A DNA stretch of 64,000 nucleotides from Romanomermis culicivorax. Its lineage: Eukaryota; Nematoda; Enoplea; Mermithida; Mermithidae. The position numbers were made by a program, and so were the translations under genes. Of this stretch, positions 10,738 to 22,951 are shown piece by piece. The DNA lies in NCBI GenBank assembly GCA_963922205.1, contig CAWUHX010000151.1, positions 698,501-762,500 on the forward strand, given 5' to 3'. Below the pieces are notes generated by a model, which was not told the origin of the DNA, made no database searches, and was given only the letters and a program-made list of their open reading frames with translations. Every line of letters begins with the position of its first letter. Position 1 is the first letter of the stretch.

Positions 10738-11762
10738 CACCATTTTTTTCCTCAAATGGGGTCTTTTGAGGAAAAAAATTTCGAAATGAGGAAAAAAATT
10801 TTGGGTATAGTTCTCATTGAGGAAAAAATTTTGGGGAATTCCAAACCGAAAAGATGCGTTTTGATGGAATTAAAAGGGTCAAAATCTCAAAATTTTCCAG
10901 TGCTTCGCGCCGGTCACGGGTAAAATCTTGACTATTTTCTGTCAGGCGCGGCCATTAGCATATCTACTTCGACTTACTAATTAATGCTCAACTGTTTCTA
11001 TCAATCAAGTTAGCTCGTTTCATTTTCTAATCGTTAACAGTCAGTTATGTCCCCCAATATTGAGATTTCTCATCAATTTTCTCAATTTTTTCTTTTGATG
11101 TTTGGAATTTTTTAAATGTCTGCAACCTGAACTTTTGCATTTATTGAAGATAGAAATTGAAGACATCATTCTAGACTGCGATTTTAGAACTTCTATTTAT
11201 GAATATCTGTTGGAGGGATTTATTTTCCAGTGTTTTAGAATATAAAAACTAAAAAATTTTCCTGGCGCTTCGCACCGAAATGGGAAACAAATTATACTTC
11301 ATGAGTCGGATTTTAATTTATTTCCCAACGTTTTGAAGGTTCAATTTCCAGCGTTGTAGAAAGTGAAAATCCAAAAATTTTTCTGGTGCTACACGCTGGA
11401 CCAAGAACTAAATAAAATTAGATGATTCTAATGAGAGCCATAGAAATGTTAATAGCAGATAAATTCCTGAGAACTCTGTCGTTATTTGTTAACATGCTTC
11501 ACCCGCTCCTGTAGAACACGAATATATTCTTCATGAGCTCATTTTGGCTAATATAACTAGAATTTTCTCAATTTTTTTCTCATTTTTGCAGGTTTCTGAC
11601 CAAATACAACAAAATGCATGGGTAGGCTCCTAAAATGCATAAAAAAGCATCTATAGCCACATTATAAGCGTTTTCAAAAATGTGGAAAATTTTTTGAAAA
11701 TGAAGAAAAAAATTTTGGATCCGGTTCTCACGTGGAAAAAATCTTCGAGGAAAAAAACGGTG
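10738..11762. mobile_element. Non-autonomous hAT-like element, CCTC subfamily
   Basis: Both sides carry the 8-bp target duplication TTTAGAAC (10730-10737 and 11763-11770). The ends are inverted: CACCATTTTTTTCCTC on the left and GAGGAAAAAAACGGTG on the right. Subterminal GAGGAAAAAA words recur many times. No transposase is encoded. The same 1.0-kb element occurs at 59093-61583 and 59314-60311 in the opposite orientation. Confidence 0.85.
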
Positions 11763-11770
11763 TTTAGAAC

Positions 11771-13325
11771 TAGTCTTTCAATTCATCTCTAATCATAAAT
11801 GAGTTTCCTTCCTTCCTTCCTTCCTTCCTTCCTCCATCCCCTCCTTTGGTTCTACAGTACTCTCCGTAATTATCTCACACCTTCTTTTTTATCCTAAGAC
11901 CTACAGAAAGCTCTATGTAAAAAAGGTAACAAATCTCAATATGAGCAACACTTTACTTTTTATGCAATTATTTTTGCACATGTTCTCTACATCTCACTTG
12001 CTCTTTTATTATTCATTCATTCATTCATTCATACACCTCTAATTATTTTACTATAGTAACCCCTTTTCATTTTCTATCAGATGACACACTAGAACTCTAG
12101 AGTAACAACCACTAATATAAAATGCAATAAATAAAATTTTATTGATTTTAATTTAATTTTATTTTCTTAAACAATATACAACAATAAAAAATATATACAA
12201 ATATTAAATAAAAATAAAAAAACATTAAGTTTTTAAAAATTCTTGCAAAAATTTTTGCTTACTTAAATTAAAATATACAATTATATACAATGACAACCAC
12301 TGCACCCTCCACTGACATCTCTAGGCCTAACCACTAAAATTTCACAAATTTAAAAAATTATTTTAATTGAAACAAAAAATTTTTGTTCTAATATATACTA
12401 TATATATATCATTTTTATATGATTACTAGTAGGTGCAAAGTTTATTAACACTTTTTTTTATTTCTTGGTTTTTCTTATTGTATTTTTCCTTGCATTGTCC
12501 CACCTATATTTTACGCATGACAACTATTTTTTATCATAACTTTTCTTATTGTACAAAATTTTGTAAATAACTGAAACCTTCTAGAATATTCTAGAAACAA
12601 TGTTTTGACAATTTACCCAACTAATTACATACCTACATAACATGCTTACATACTTACATAGATACATACATACATACATTCAATACAAAATTATACAGTA
12701 ATTAACACCTGTTCTTTGGTAAGTTTTAGGAAAGTTAACTATCTCTTTGTTATACCAGTCATTTACGTACAATTCTAGTATTTCTTCTACTATATGTTAA
12801 CACCTACTTGATAGTAAAAATCTGTACCATACTTTGTTTTTAGTACAATTTAACCTGTTCATGTTTCAGCTCAAAATATTGCAGTAAAAGCGTATAACAA
12901 TTTTTACTCTCATTAGCTATTAGTCTATAGAACTAAGACATGTTTTTAAATATAACATCAAAACTTACTAAAAATGAGGTAACCCTAGCCCTACGTGATG
13001 ATCGACATACTGCTGGTTGGCGTCCATCCATTGAGCCCTGGCACTGGGCAGGAGAATATTCCACAGGTGGGAGGCTGATTGTTCATCATCCAGCATGGGG
13101 TTTTCGAACATACGCATAGGCATTTCATGGAACCCCATAAGAATTTCATCTTAGCAGAATATTGCTCCCCAGGCTAGCTTTTCCACCAGTTCTTGAAATC
13201 GACTGATGCCTCCCCCCAAAATATTAAACCCCACGCATCAATGTCAATCAGCGTAAAAAAGGGCTCTAAATTAATAATATTTTTAATATTTAAATTGCAT
13301 TTGTATTAATTATGAAAATTAAAAT
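11771..13325. other. AT-rich gene-free DNA with microsatellites
   Basis: Contains a TTCC run at about 11804-11833, an ATTC run at about 12009-12032 and TACATA-type repeats at 12640-12680. The remainder is very AT-rich. No gene recognised. Confidence 0.7.
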
Positions 13326-13333
13326 ATTCATAA

Positions 13334-14963
13334 TTAGAGCTTCACACCGGGTACCCGAATTACCCAGGTATACCCGGGTACCCGGTACAAAATGAAAACC
13401 ATTACCTGGGTACCAGCGGGTACCTGGGTGTACCCGGGTACAGGGGTAATTCGGGTACCCATTTTGTATCTCCTATAATATGTAGACTTGAGAGTAGAGG
13501 TGTATGCATACTTTTTTTAGCCTTTTACAAGCCATGGCTTGTTGGCCTGACAAAATGGCTTGTAGAATTTTAGTCCAACAAGCAAAAATGGCTTGTCAGA
13601 ATTTTTTGAGTCATGTGTTTGATCATATCCGATACAGAAAAGATGCACTTTGGCGCATTTTAGAAGGTCATAATCTCAAAATTTTCCGGTGCACTTAAAT
13701 AAGCATTATTATTTATTTCCTAGCTCAGGTGCTGCTTCTAACATGTCTACCTTCATTTATCATTTAATCTATAATAGTTTTAATCATCTTAAACATATTA
13801 TCTCATGTTTTAATTGGTAATCTTCAATATTTCATCTTGATATTTAATGAAGATTCACATTTTTCCTTTGACACATTTTTTGAGAAATATATACGTCAAG
13901 TCTGTAAACTTTTTGAAGTGATTATTCCTTTCTCAACGTAAAATCAATCCAAAAGCTTCATGGAAGTAGTTTTCGAAAACTTCTACTCTTCTTGCTCATA
14001 TCTATTTGGCCAAGTTCATTACAGTGTGTGAATAAATTAATGATTTTAAAAACTTTCAAACATGAAATTCCAGAAATTACGACCTTCGAGCAGAAAATTC
14101 GAAACTAATTCTTCAAACAAGTGGTTGGAAAATTGATTTTCCAGTATCGCAGAATGTCAATACCCAAAAAAATTTTCCGGCGTTTCAGGCGAAATATAGC
14201 TTTTTTGGGCTCTCACTTGTCATGATAGACGACTTAACCGTCGATTTCTCATGTAATTCAAAGTCATTATGTTCTTGGATAGTTTGCTGGAAAATTTTTT
14301 CCACAATGCTTGTAGATTAGACTTTGATCAAACTCAAAAATTTCAAATATTTCCTGAATTTTAATGAATTAATGGCTCTAAAATGTTATTGAATAAATGT
14401 TGAATGACATCTCTTTTTTGATCGATTGCCGTGATGCTCAATATATACATTTCTTTAAAAAATAACCTAGCATTGGAATTTATTCACGTATACTGATATT
14501 ATAAAATTGGCTTGCAAAACTTTGGAATGGCTTGTAAAATTTAAGGTCAACAAGCCACTCGGCTTGTTGACCCGTAGGTCAAAAAAAACCCTGGAGGCAT
14601 GCAAATTTTGCTTTGTCTCGTCAATAATATTGAGCTATCGTGATGTGATGTGTAGTATTTTGCAGCATAGGTGCGTCAATGATGTGTATCAATCATCATC
14701 TCTAGCATTATATTCGCAATATACCTACCTATGCAGCCTATTGTATACAACAACACAACCAGTGTTTCAACACAAGTGTTGAAAAATATTATGTAGTAGG
14801 GACTAGGGAGTGTGTGTAATCCATCATTCTATTTTCACAGTGTATCTGTCTAATATTATATATGTACATTAACATTACAACTCATTTTAACATGTACCCG
14901 GGTATACCGGGGTAATGCATAAACAGGTACCCAGATACGAAATTTTTGTCCTTTGAAGCTCTA
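13334..14963. mobile_element. Non-autonomous hAT-like element with GGGTACCC subterminal words
   Basis: A perfect 8-bp target duplication TTCATAAT flanks it (13326-13333 and 14964-14971). The ends are a perfect 10-bp inverted repeat TAGAGCTTCA. Just inside lie clusters of GGGTACCC-type palindromes (13345-13460 and 14894-14935). A second element is nested within it. Confidence 0.85.
13507..14593. mobile_element. Nested element with GGCTTGTTGACC subterminal words
   Basis: The right end GGTCAAAAAAAACCCTG and left end CATACTTTTTTTAGCC are decayed inverted repeats. Inside each lie inverted copies of GGCTTGTTGGCC/GACC words (13530-13600, 14505-14585). The flanks GGTGTATG and GAGGCATG agree at five of eight positions, a weak target duplication. 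The interior contains the same core found in the 54709-59038 element. Confidence 0.6.
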
Positions 14964-15044
14964 TTCATAATATCAACATACCGTAGGCTGTGTAAGCCTG
15001 TCAATGCCCCTCAATGCGGTTTTTGCATCTAAAGTGTATCCAAT

Positions 15045-15920
15045 TTTCTACACATTTTTCTATACCAGTCTCTTTCTGGTCATTTTTCATGAAAGATCTT
15101 TTTGGTCATTTTTTCATGACCTTAAAAGTATGAACCCATAGAAACGATGTTTCATCACCTATAGACTTTTAGAGCTTTTACTCCTAGAATTGAGCATTAC
15201 TGACAAAAAGAGGGTTCTAATTTGGATGATCATTCAGAAATGCAGGGCTTCCAATTAGCTACTCTGTATACCTGTCGACAGTGCACCTCTCATTTTGGAG
15301 CCCAAGGATGCTTTTTTTGGAAGACTTCCTCCTTGGATGGAGGAAGTCATTTTTACATATGCTTTCTTTTAGTTTTTCCAATTTTGCTTACTTTATCTTT
15401 TTTCTTTTTTTATTTTTGTACTTGGACTAAATGATTATTTCAGAATAAAACAAAATTGATACATTGATTTAAAAGTTTTTTCTTTTGTTACATAAAGATT
15501 TTTTGAACTCTCCAAGATCTCCAAATTTTCTACACACTTTCTATACCTGATTCATTCTGGTCATTCTTTCTATAAAAGACCTTTTTGGTCACTTATCCAC
15601 AGGCAATCAGCTTTATACACATGCACCCATAGGAACAATGTTTCATCGTGTATAGACTTTTTAGAAATTTTACTTATAGAACAGACCATTACCGACCAAT
15701 CCGACAAATCTGACAACTACTGACTGGAATGATCATTTAGGAATGATCATTTAGGAATGGGACCTCTGATCATATTTACGCCTGCAGGTGGCGCCCTTTT
15801 GTCAAAGATGGTCTGGAGGCGCAAATTTTTGAAAGACTTCCTCTGCCCATGGAGGAAGTCGTTTTTATACATGCTTTCCTTCTTTTTATTTCTTTTCCAT
15901 TTTTTGTTCACTTTAGTTTT
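15045..15920. repeat. Diverged direct duplication, units of about 0.4-0.45 kb
   Basis: The stretches 15045-15430 and 15528-15925 share in order: TTTCTACACA...CTATACC, TCTGGTCATT, GACCTTTTTGGTCA, CCCATAG-AAC-ATGTTTCATC, and GGAGGAAGTC-TTTTTA-ACATGCTTTC. By eye they are perhaps 75% alike. No coding potential is apparent. Confidence 0.6.
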
Positions 15921-16029
15921 CCTTTTTCTATTTTTTGTTCAACATCAATTTTCCATTTCCACCTACAGTAACATGACTATTACCCTAACTCCACTATTAC
16001 CATTATCCAAATATTACAGTAATTCTACT

Positions 16030-16200
16030 ATCAGGGTATCTCTAGAACATGCTTGCTTAACCATGCCCCCTATAAATCGACAAAAAATCGAACATATATG
16101 TTTACCATAGCCCCCTATAAATGGGCCAAAAATGCAAATTATAGGGGGGTACACAAAAGATAGGGATATGCTTAACCATACCCCCTTATACAGTCCGGCC
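16030..16200. repeat. Short repeats of CCCCCTATAAAT and TGCTTAACCAT
   Basis: CCCCCTATAAAT occurs twice in direct order and once inverted (TATAGGGGGG), and TGCTTAACCAT(G/A)CCCCC occurs at both sides. This may be the end of a small inverted-repeat element. Its limits are unclear. Confidence 0.4.
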
Positions 16201-16559
16201 TTACTACTTATGCAGAGGCAGCGATAATTTCTTTGAAAAAAGGAAAAACTTTGAAATTTATGATTTTTTGGAAAAAAATCAGAAACCTCTTGGGTTGTCA
16301 CCTCAGTCTAAAATTCCGAAAAATTTTGCCAGAGGTCTGAAACATACGGAAAAATTTACAAAATTAATATGAATAATATGTAAACTCCATAAATATTACA
16401 AAATTTTAAAAATAATTTTAAAATAGTACTTACACATGTGAGAAATATACACAAAATCTGTGCAAAATTGTGCAATGTTCACCTTGAGCAAAATTTCACA
16501 ATGAAATTGATTGATTTGGTGCTCTAGTTGTAACTGTATGCACCATATTGGAATTTGAC

Positions 16560-17800
16560 TGGTTTTCTATGCATGGCGTGTCCTGATTGGCTGGCACTTT
16601 TCATGGCAAGACCCTAGTAGTCTCGTAATGAAAATGTTTGAACCTGCTGATTGAAACAATTTGGCGATTTAGTTGGTTGTCCTAATGAATAATGGTGACA
16701 ACATTCTCCCCTACTCCTGAAATGTCCAGAACTATGAATAGACCAGACCATGGATGTCCTACTTTTTTTTGTTTATCTACTTTTAGTAGAACCCAGTCCT
16801 TTTCTTGGAATTTTTGCTCCTTGGAATTTCTATCAAAGTATTTCTTTGATTTTTCTGCAGCATCCTGAATATTCTTTGCAATATACTCTTAGGGGTTGAC
16901 TAAATGATTTGTCAACACAAATTTGTATGCCTCTGCATTAACATCTGGCATTACAATATTGTATGCTTTCGACAAGTTTAACTGGAAAAATTGCCTCCTG
17001 ATTTCTAAGCAATCAAAAAGGTGATTTCCCTGTTTCTGCATGTGGTGTAGGAGTATAGGCAAAGAGAACTGCTCTCAAATATTGTGGCCAGTTGTCTTTT
17101 TCTTCAATCGCCACTTTTGTGGGCTGCTTTACGAGTGTCTGATTGAATCTTTCAACCATTCCATTTTGATATGAAATCCACTCTGATGCTTGGTTGTTCC
17201 ATTTGGACGCAATCTATCAAAGTAAGATTTCAATACCTCATCCTTTCTCTACAAGAGGGCCATGAGATAACCTCTAATTAGCCCTTTTGGCAGCTTATTC
17301 TCCTTTGGGTCTGCCAAATTAAATTCCAGTTCCTTCTCCCGATATAACCAGGTTACTCTCTTTTCCTTACCTTTTCACTGGTTACCTTCTTTTTCCCTTA
17401 CCTGCCTCTGATTGCCATCATGCTGAACTTGAGCATGATGTTTCTTTTTGACTTCTCTCGCCATGCTCCATGTAGTGACCGCATCTATCAAGTTTGCCAG
17501 GGAGATAGATCCTGGATCACCCTCAGAATCTTCAGAATATATCTGGGGGAATCTCAAATTTGTGTCAAGTCTTTGACTTTCCCAGATTTGATCCTCACTT
17601 TTCAGGTCTAGATATAATGGAGTACCAGCTTGAGGATTCCGATCTGTCAAAATTCTGAATCTCTTGAGCAAACTGTGATGCATTTCCTCAATTTTCTCTG
17701 CTTCCTGATCTTTCAGGTTTGACTCTCTGCTGTCCTCTGGGAACATGTGTTTCCATTTTGGCAGTATCTTATCTGTTTGATCATCTGGTTCATTCATCCC
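16560..17800 (-). pseudogene. Integrase region of gypsy copy 2 with the core deleted
   Basis: The linker (17797-17375) is well kept and one frame continues into the sequence before the zinc domain. At about 17165 the text jumps from the equivalent of position 30507 in the other copy to the equivalent of 31078, sharing only the bases AATGG at the join. This removes about 570 bases: the HHCC domain and the first two catalytic Asp residues. The C-terminal domain remnants run to about 16700. It cannot integrate. Confidence 0.75.
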
Positions 17801-20003
17801 TTAAAGGAAATCTGCCATAGCATTCTGTTTACCAGGCACATACACTAATTTATGGTTAAACTGCAAGATGAATGAATACCATCTCTTTAATTTACCATTG
17901 GTCATGGCATTTACCTTCATTGAGAGCAAAGGCTTGTGATCAGTTCTTATGATCACTCTATCACCTACTGGATAGTGCTTGTATAACTTCAAGCCATAAA
18001 CTATGGCCAAACATTCTCTCTCCATGGCTGACCATTTCTTCTCATCGGCTTTTAAGATCCTACTATTATAGGCTATTACCCAGCAGTCAGATTTGGTCTC
18101 CTGGTAGAGAACTGCTCCCAGTACTGTTCCGCTGGCATCCGTCTGAAGGACAAAGTCCACAGACCCATTCAAAACTGGGTACCTCAGAAAAGGCACTGAC
18201 AATAATGCATCCTTTAGGCTTTGAAAAGCCTGATGATGAACCTCAGATATTTCCCAAACACAGTTTTTTCCCATCAACTTGTACAAAGGTTCTGCTAGTG
18301 TAGGTAGACCTGGTATAAACTTGTTGCACTACTGAAGCATTCCTAAGAACCTCTGGAGTTTTTTCTTAGATTCTGGAAATGGAACTCTTTTATGGCTTTG
18401 ACCTTCTTCCGATCTGGGGAAACGCCATCGGACTTTAAGATATGTCCTAAAAATGGACTTTCTCACGGAGGAATTCCCACTTCTCCGGCTCCAGGGTCAA
18501 CTGAGCCTTTCTTAGAGCTTGCAGCACTAGCTCTAAATCAACAAGATGTTCCTCAAATGTATTTGAGAATACAAAAATATCATCTATATGAACTAGACAG
18601 ATCTTCCATACTCTTTCCATCATACGCTGGAACTCTGTTGGAGCATTCTTTAAAACAAAGGGCATGACTTTAAACTCATAACCCTTATTGGCATATGAAA
18701 GTAGTTTTTTTTGCTTTCTTTATCTATTGGCACTTGCCAATATCCTGACTTGAGATCCGAGGTGGTATGAAATTTTGTGCTTCCTAGGTAATCATCCATT
18801 CTGGGAATGGGATATTTGTCATCTTTTTTGACTTCATTATACCTCTGAAGTTCACTACTGGTCTCTTGGTATCATCCTTTCTACCTACTAAAAATAAAGA
18901 AGCTGCCCAAGGCGACTTTGATGGCTCCTTAACACCCTTTTTGAGCATATCTTGCACATGCTCACCAACATGTGGCCTTAATTTGATAGCAGTCCTGTGA
19001 TAGCACTTAGTGACAGGTGCAGCATCGCATGTATTTATTTTACAGTTCAAATAGGGTGTAGTAGTTGGTGGATCATTAGGCAAGCTAAATACATCTCTAT
19101 ATTTAGTGAGACATCTTAGAGCTTGTTATAATTAATCAGAAGGTATATTGGATTCAGCTAGCATTTTGTACAAAGCTTACCTGAACTCTCTCTCATGGCT
19201 TTGAGTCAAATCAGGTTTAGCTTAGACTGCAAAAGTTTGCAGCTTCTCCTCTTCTTCAAACATCTTCCCCATTAGTTGATCTTGGTTAGAGGCATCACAT
19301 AACATGGAATTAGTATAGCCAATTATTTGATTCAGCTTCAAATGGCATCCTGATCCGGTGGTATTAGATACCATGACTACAAAATCACTCTACCATCTAT
19401 GTGGAACCTTTTTTCTTCTTCTTCGGATTCTACTATGATGCCATTAAGGTGATTTTCACCTACCTTGTCAGAAAGTTTGTCTTTAACCAGTATATCAGTA
19501 CCACCAGGTAAGTAGACTTGATTGGAACTTACCACAGGAACTGAAATCTTTAAGTGGCAAATCTTTGGCTGACATCGATCTGCAGGACAAGTTATAGATT
19601 CCACAGCACTTGTGGTCATGACCTCCCTGAAATTCATTTGAGGCTGCTCTGGCGTCACATAAATCTGCTGCTGCGAGTTGTTGAGGGTCATAGTCTTGTT
19701 TGTGAAATCTATTATTGCTCCTACTTGAGGATGAGCCAAAAAGTCTGTTCCGACTATGACGTTTTCACATGCTTCAGGAATCACAATTGCTTTTACTGGG
19801 AACTGCCCACACAGGGTATCCATCCTAAATTGAATATACCCATGGGCTTGGAATGTTTTACCATCAGCAACAGTAACATTTAATATCCTTGGATATTCAG
19901 TGTAGTCTAGACCTAAAGTTTCCTTCAGAAACTTAGCTGAGATAAATGTGCACTGAGCTCCTGTGTCAATGAGAGCCAATGTTTTACGTCCTCCTATTAT
20001 AAC
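17801..20003 (-). pseudogene. pol: Protease, RT and RNase H of gypsy copy 2, broken
   Basis: Protease begins near 19979 with the aspartic active site ALIDTGAQCT, and VIVGTDFLAHPQ follows as flap/C-terminal part. RT is broken: the part around 19083-18784 keeps the thumb-preceding PSKSPWAASLFLV, and 18665-18447 keeps MPFVLKNAPTEFQRMMERV and the tail of the active-site region (VHIDDIFVF; the YIDD Tyr has become His). RNase H (18286-17801) keeps TDASG, the ERE and TDHKPLLS motifs. Several frameshifts and a gap before RT make this inactive. Confidence 0.8.
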
Positions 20004-21830
20004 CTAAATATGGAATGGGGTGGTCTTGGGGGACATATCTAGCAATTGTTGCTCCTGAGGGCTAGCTGATGTGCCTCTCTTTATCACCTGAACTGCTGGT
20101 ACTTCAGTTTGAGCTACAATAGCATTCACTTGAACAATGCTACCCACTACTACATTAGGGCAATTCACTCTCTTCTCTACCTCTACAAAAAGGTTCATTT
20201 GTGATTGCGTAGCAACCATTACACTTAAATAGTCCTCTTGGGGTTGCTGATTTGTGAACTTACCTTTGTTTAGAGTCTGAGTCAGTCCCCTAATAGCTCG
20301 AATCAGCTGAGGTTGTTGTAATGCAGCTTCATGTTGGAATTGCTGCATCTGCTGATATTGTTTTTGCAGTTCCTTCTGCTTTTTGAATTCCAGAAATTCA
20401 TTATATTCAGAATTTTGTTCAAAATTCTCTTGGTTTCCCTGATATCCATAGTAACCAACATGATATGCACCTCTGCCTCTACTATCAAAATTAGCATTTG
20501 GGTAACCTCCTCTACCTCTGTAATTACCTCTAGCAAAATTGTTGAAACTTTCACGATTAAAAGTGGGGAAGCTAGCTCTGCTTCTGCTCCTGCATTTGGA
20601 CAAAACTCGCGATGTCCTGCAGTCTGCAGTATTATGTGTTATGTTCTTGTGGAACTCACACCATGGCTTTGTAGGATCTTGGGAGACTTGACCTCCCTAG
20701 CTGGTGCCAGGTATGGCCACATCAGATTGATTTTCCCTTTGTCCACCATAACCTTACTAGAGTTGATCAAATTTTTCGACCAGTTGCACCACTTCTTTAG
20801 AAATCTTTAACAGAAGAGACTCCTTCTTACCTTTTTTGGTCTGAGCCCTAAGGGCTTCAGGAATTGGAATCTCCTCTATTTCAGGCGAATCACTTCTAGA
20901 CCTTTGGGTTTGGGCTGGTACATGATTACCTAAACTCTGATACAGCTGCCGAGGCCTTTGTCTCTGGCTTTGCTGAAACACTTCTGATGGATTTCTTGTG
21001 ACTACTGCAAGTTCAGGATCTTGCCCACTCTGCATGGCTACCACATTGATAACAATTGGATCCTGCTCAGTACCTTTTGGGCCATATCTTTGAAAGGCAT
21101 TTTTATATCTGCATTCAACATTATGAACTTCTACAGCTAAATTATTCCATGTCCGAAAAGTATGTTTGGAGTTTTTCAGTTTGGACTGAAATATGGAATG
21201 ACATTTATACACAAATGTGTCAATAATCAGTCTTTGCTTTGACTGATAGTCCAAACCTCCCTTTACTAGTTCCACTAATATACTGACTCTTTTTAGAAAG
21301 TCAACAGTTTGTGCATTAGGTCTCTGTTGGATCTCAAATAATTCCCTTGTAAGCATTTCAAAGTTACACTCTGGTGCAAAAACATTAATTATGGCTTTCC
21401 TGGCCTCCCTATAGGTCATGTTGTCACTTGCAACAGCTTTCGGCCTGCCCTTAGAAAGCCTCAGCAGTGCTTCATATTTGGCTCATTCCGGTGTATCTCT
21501 ACAAAATTCCTCTTCTAGTGCTTTTAAGAAGTTAAGCATTTGCTGATTTATGATACTTTCTTCTAAAAGTTAGGTAACACACCTTCAACAATATTCTTTA
21601 TAACAATTTCTTGTGCCAAATTAGTTGTTGGCATTTCCCTCTGACCATATGCTGCTGTAAGAATTGGATCCATATCAGAGCTTATTGATTGAAACATAAT
21701 TTGGTTTGGATCTCGTTGGGGTGGTACACCTCCTTGATAGGTTGTCTCTGTCAAATCTATAATCCCTCTATGGGAAATAGGCCAGTTGATCTGGTCTAAG
21801 GGTTTTTTATACATGCGTCATTAGTTGATT
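20004..21830 (-). pseudogene. gag: gag of gypsy copy 2, 5' truncated
   Basis: The minus-strand pieces 21814-21563, 21419-20757 and 20603-20004 correspond to the C-terminal part of the capsid and to the nucleocapsid of the other copy, for example [24 protein letters not shown] and SRSDSPEIEEIPIPEA. A zinc-knuckle variant C-x2-H-x4-H-x4-C is intact at about 20660-20619 (CEFH...H...C). It is followed by an RGRGGY-type Arg/Gly region and a Gln-rich coiled segment. The frame reaches a TAG at 20006-20004. The other copy has a sense codon there, and protease follows in the same frame, so gag and pol were probably one polyprotein. Confidence 0.75.
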
Positions 21831-22440
21831 AATGTACTAAATTCTTCAATTTTTTTTGTGGAATGTAATTCTGACTACGGATTTGATGTTCAGAGTAAAA
21901 GCAATTAATATCCTTTTCTGAAAAGCCTAATATAATAGCATAAATTTCTTGCAAATGTGTGTGCAAGCACTGGATCATCAATCTGTGATCAACTTATTCT
22001 CTCTCATAGGTGGGATCCAACCAACTTATTGAACTCATTTTAAAAAGCAATTGATAAATAGATGCACTAAACATGAGAGACAAGCACAAAAATTGGAAAG
22101 TTTGAAATGTGAGGCAATCCTGCCTGTAACATATTTTTTCAAACCTCATTTGTATAATGCAACATAAAATAAGTGGTTCCTGTGGTCATGGTACATGGAT
22201 TGTCCTCTCTTGCTAAAAGCTCTTTGATTAAAGGAAAGAAGAGAGATGACTGATGGATGACCAATTGATATTTTATTGGCAGTCATTTGTGGAAATAGCA
22301 ACTAGCAACAGGCAACAAAGAAAATTTGCACTTCTGTTTCTAGTGGCTATGAAATTTTATAAGTGATGTACCACATGAATATAGCATTTTGTGGTGTTCA
22401 ATGGCCCATATACCAAAGCCACTAGAGAATGGCATTATGG
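21831..22440. other. No gene recognised
   Basis: Unassigned sequence between the truncated gypsy copy and the next open frame. No LTR similarity to the 24-kb element was seen. Confidence 0.4.
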
Positions 22441-22455
22441 TGCATAGACAGTTCT

Positions 22456-22951
22456 CAATTTTAATCTTCCCTTTGAAGATCTTAATCAGCTACTCTCTGA
22501 AGCAAAAACCAACACCGAGTTATTGCTCATGTTGGAAGAACCTCAGATTGTAGTTATCCCCTCTGACATTGATTTGAAGTTTCAATCTTAGCCCCTATCA
22601 AATACAGTTGATATCCAATCTCACCCGCTCACTGCAGAGATGGCTCAATTGTACAACTTCACCCTTAACATTGTTGAACCTGAGTATGCTCAGAATGAAA
22701 CACAAACTTCTTACCCCAAATCTCAAATTCCTTCCACTGAAAGTGAGACCTCTCAACATTTTTCTTCTATAGAACCCACCACAGTTCCTTCTCAGCCACC
22801 TATCAAACCCCTGGTAGCAGCTCCACAAGCTCCTTCTTCTACTTCTTCTTCTCTTCCTTTGCAACTTCAAACACCACCCACCATCACAGTCAAACACCAC
22901 CCACTGTCACAACTTGTGTACAGATTTTTCGCGTCCGAAGGGTACACTTGA
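22456..22951 (+). pseudogene. Unidentified Pro/Ser/Thr-rich frame with one stop
   Basis: The plus-strand frame reads LPFEDLNQLLSEAKTNTELL..., has a TAG near 22590, and continues from MAQLYNFTLNIVEPEY (22640) into a long tail rich in Pro, Ser, Thr and Gln. No domain was recognised. Acidic-helical followed by low-complexity composition would fit a retroelement accessory or linker region, but this is only a guess. Its end overlaps the start of minus-strand similarity at about 22890. Confidence 0.3.

Larger units (their letters stand above)
16250..21830 (-). mobile_element. Decayed second copy of the main Ty3/gypsy family (no LTRs seen)
   Basis: Reading the minus strand, gag, protease, RT, RNase H and integrase parts follow in the same order and with strong similarity to the 24237-38912 element. 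The similarity runs on through about 430 bases of sequence downstream of integrase (to about 16250, equivalent to 31990 of the other copy). It begins within gag and lacks LTRs and the extra ORF3 region, so both ends are truncated or lost. Confidence 0.85.
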
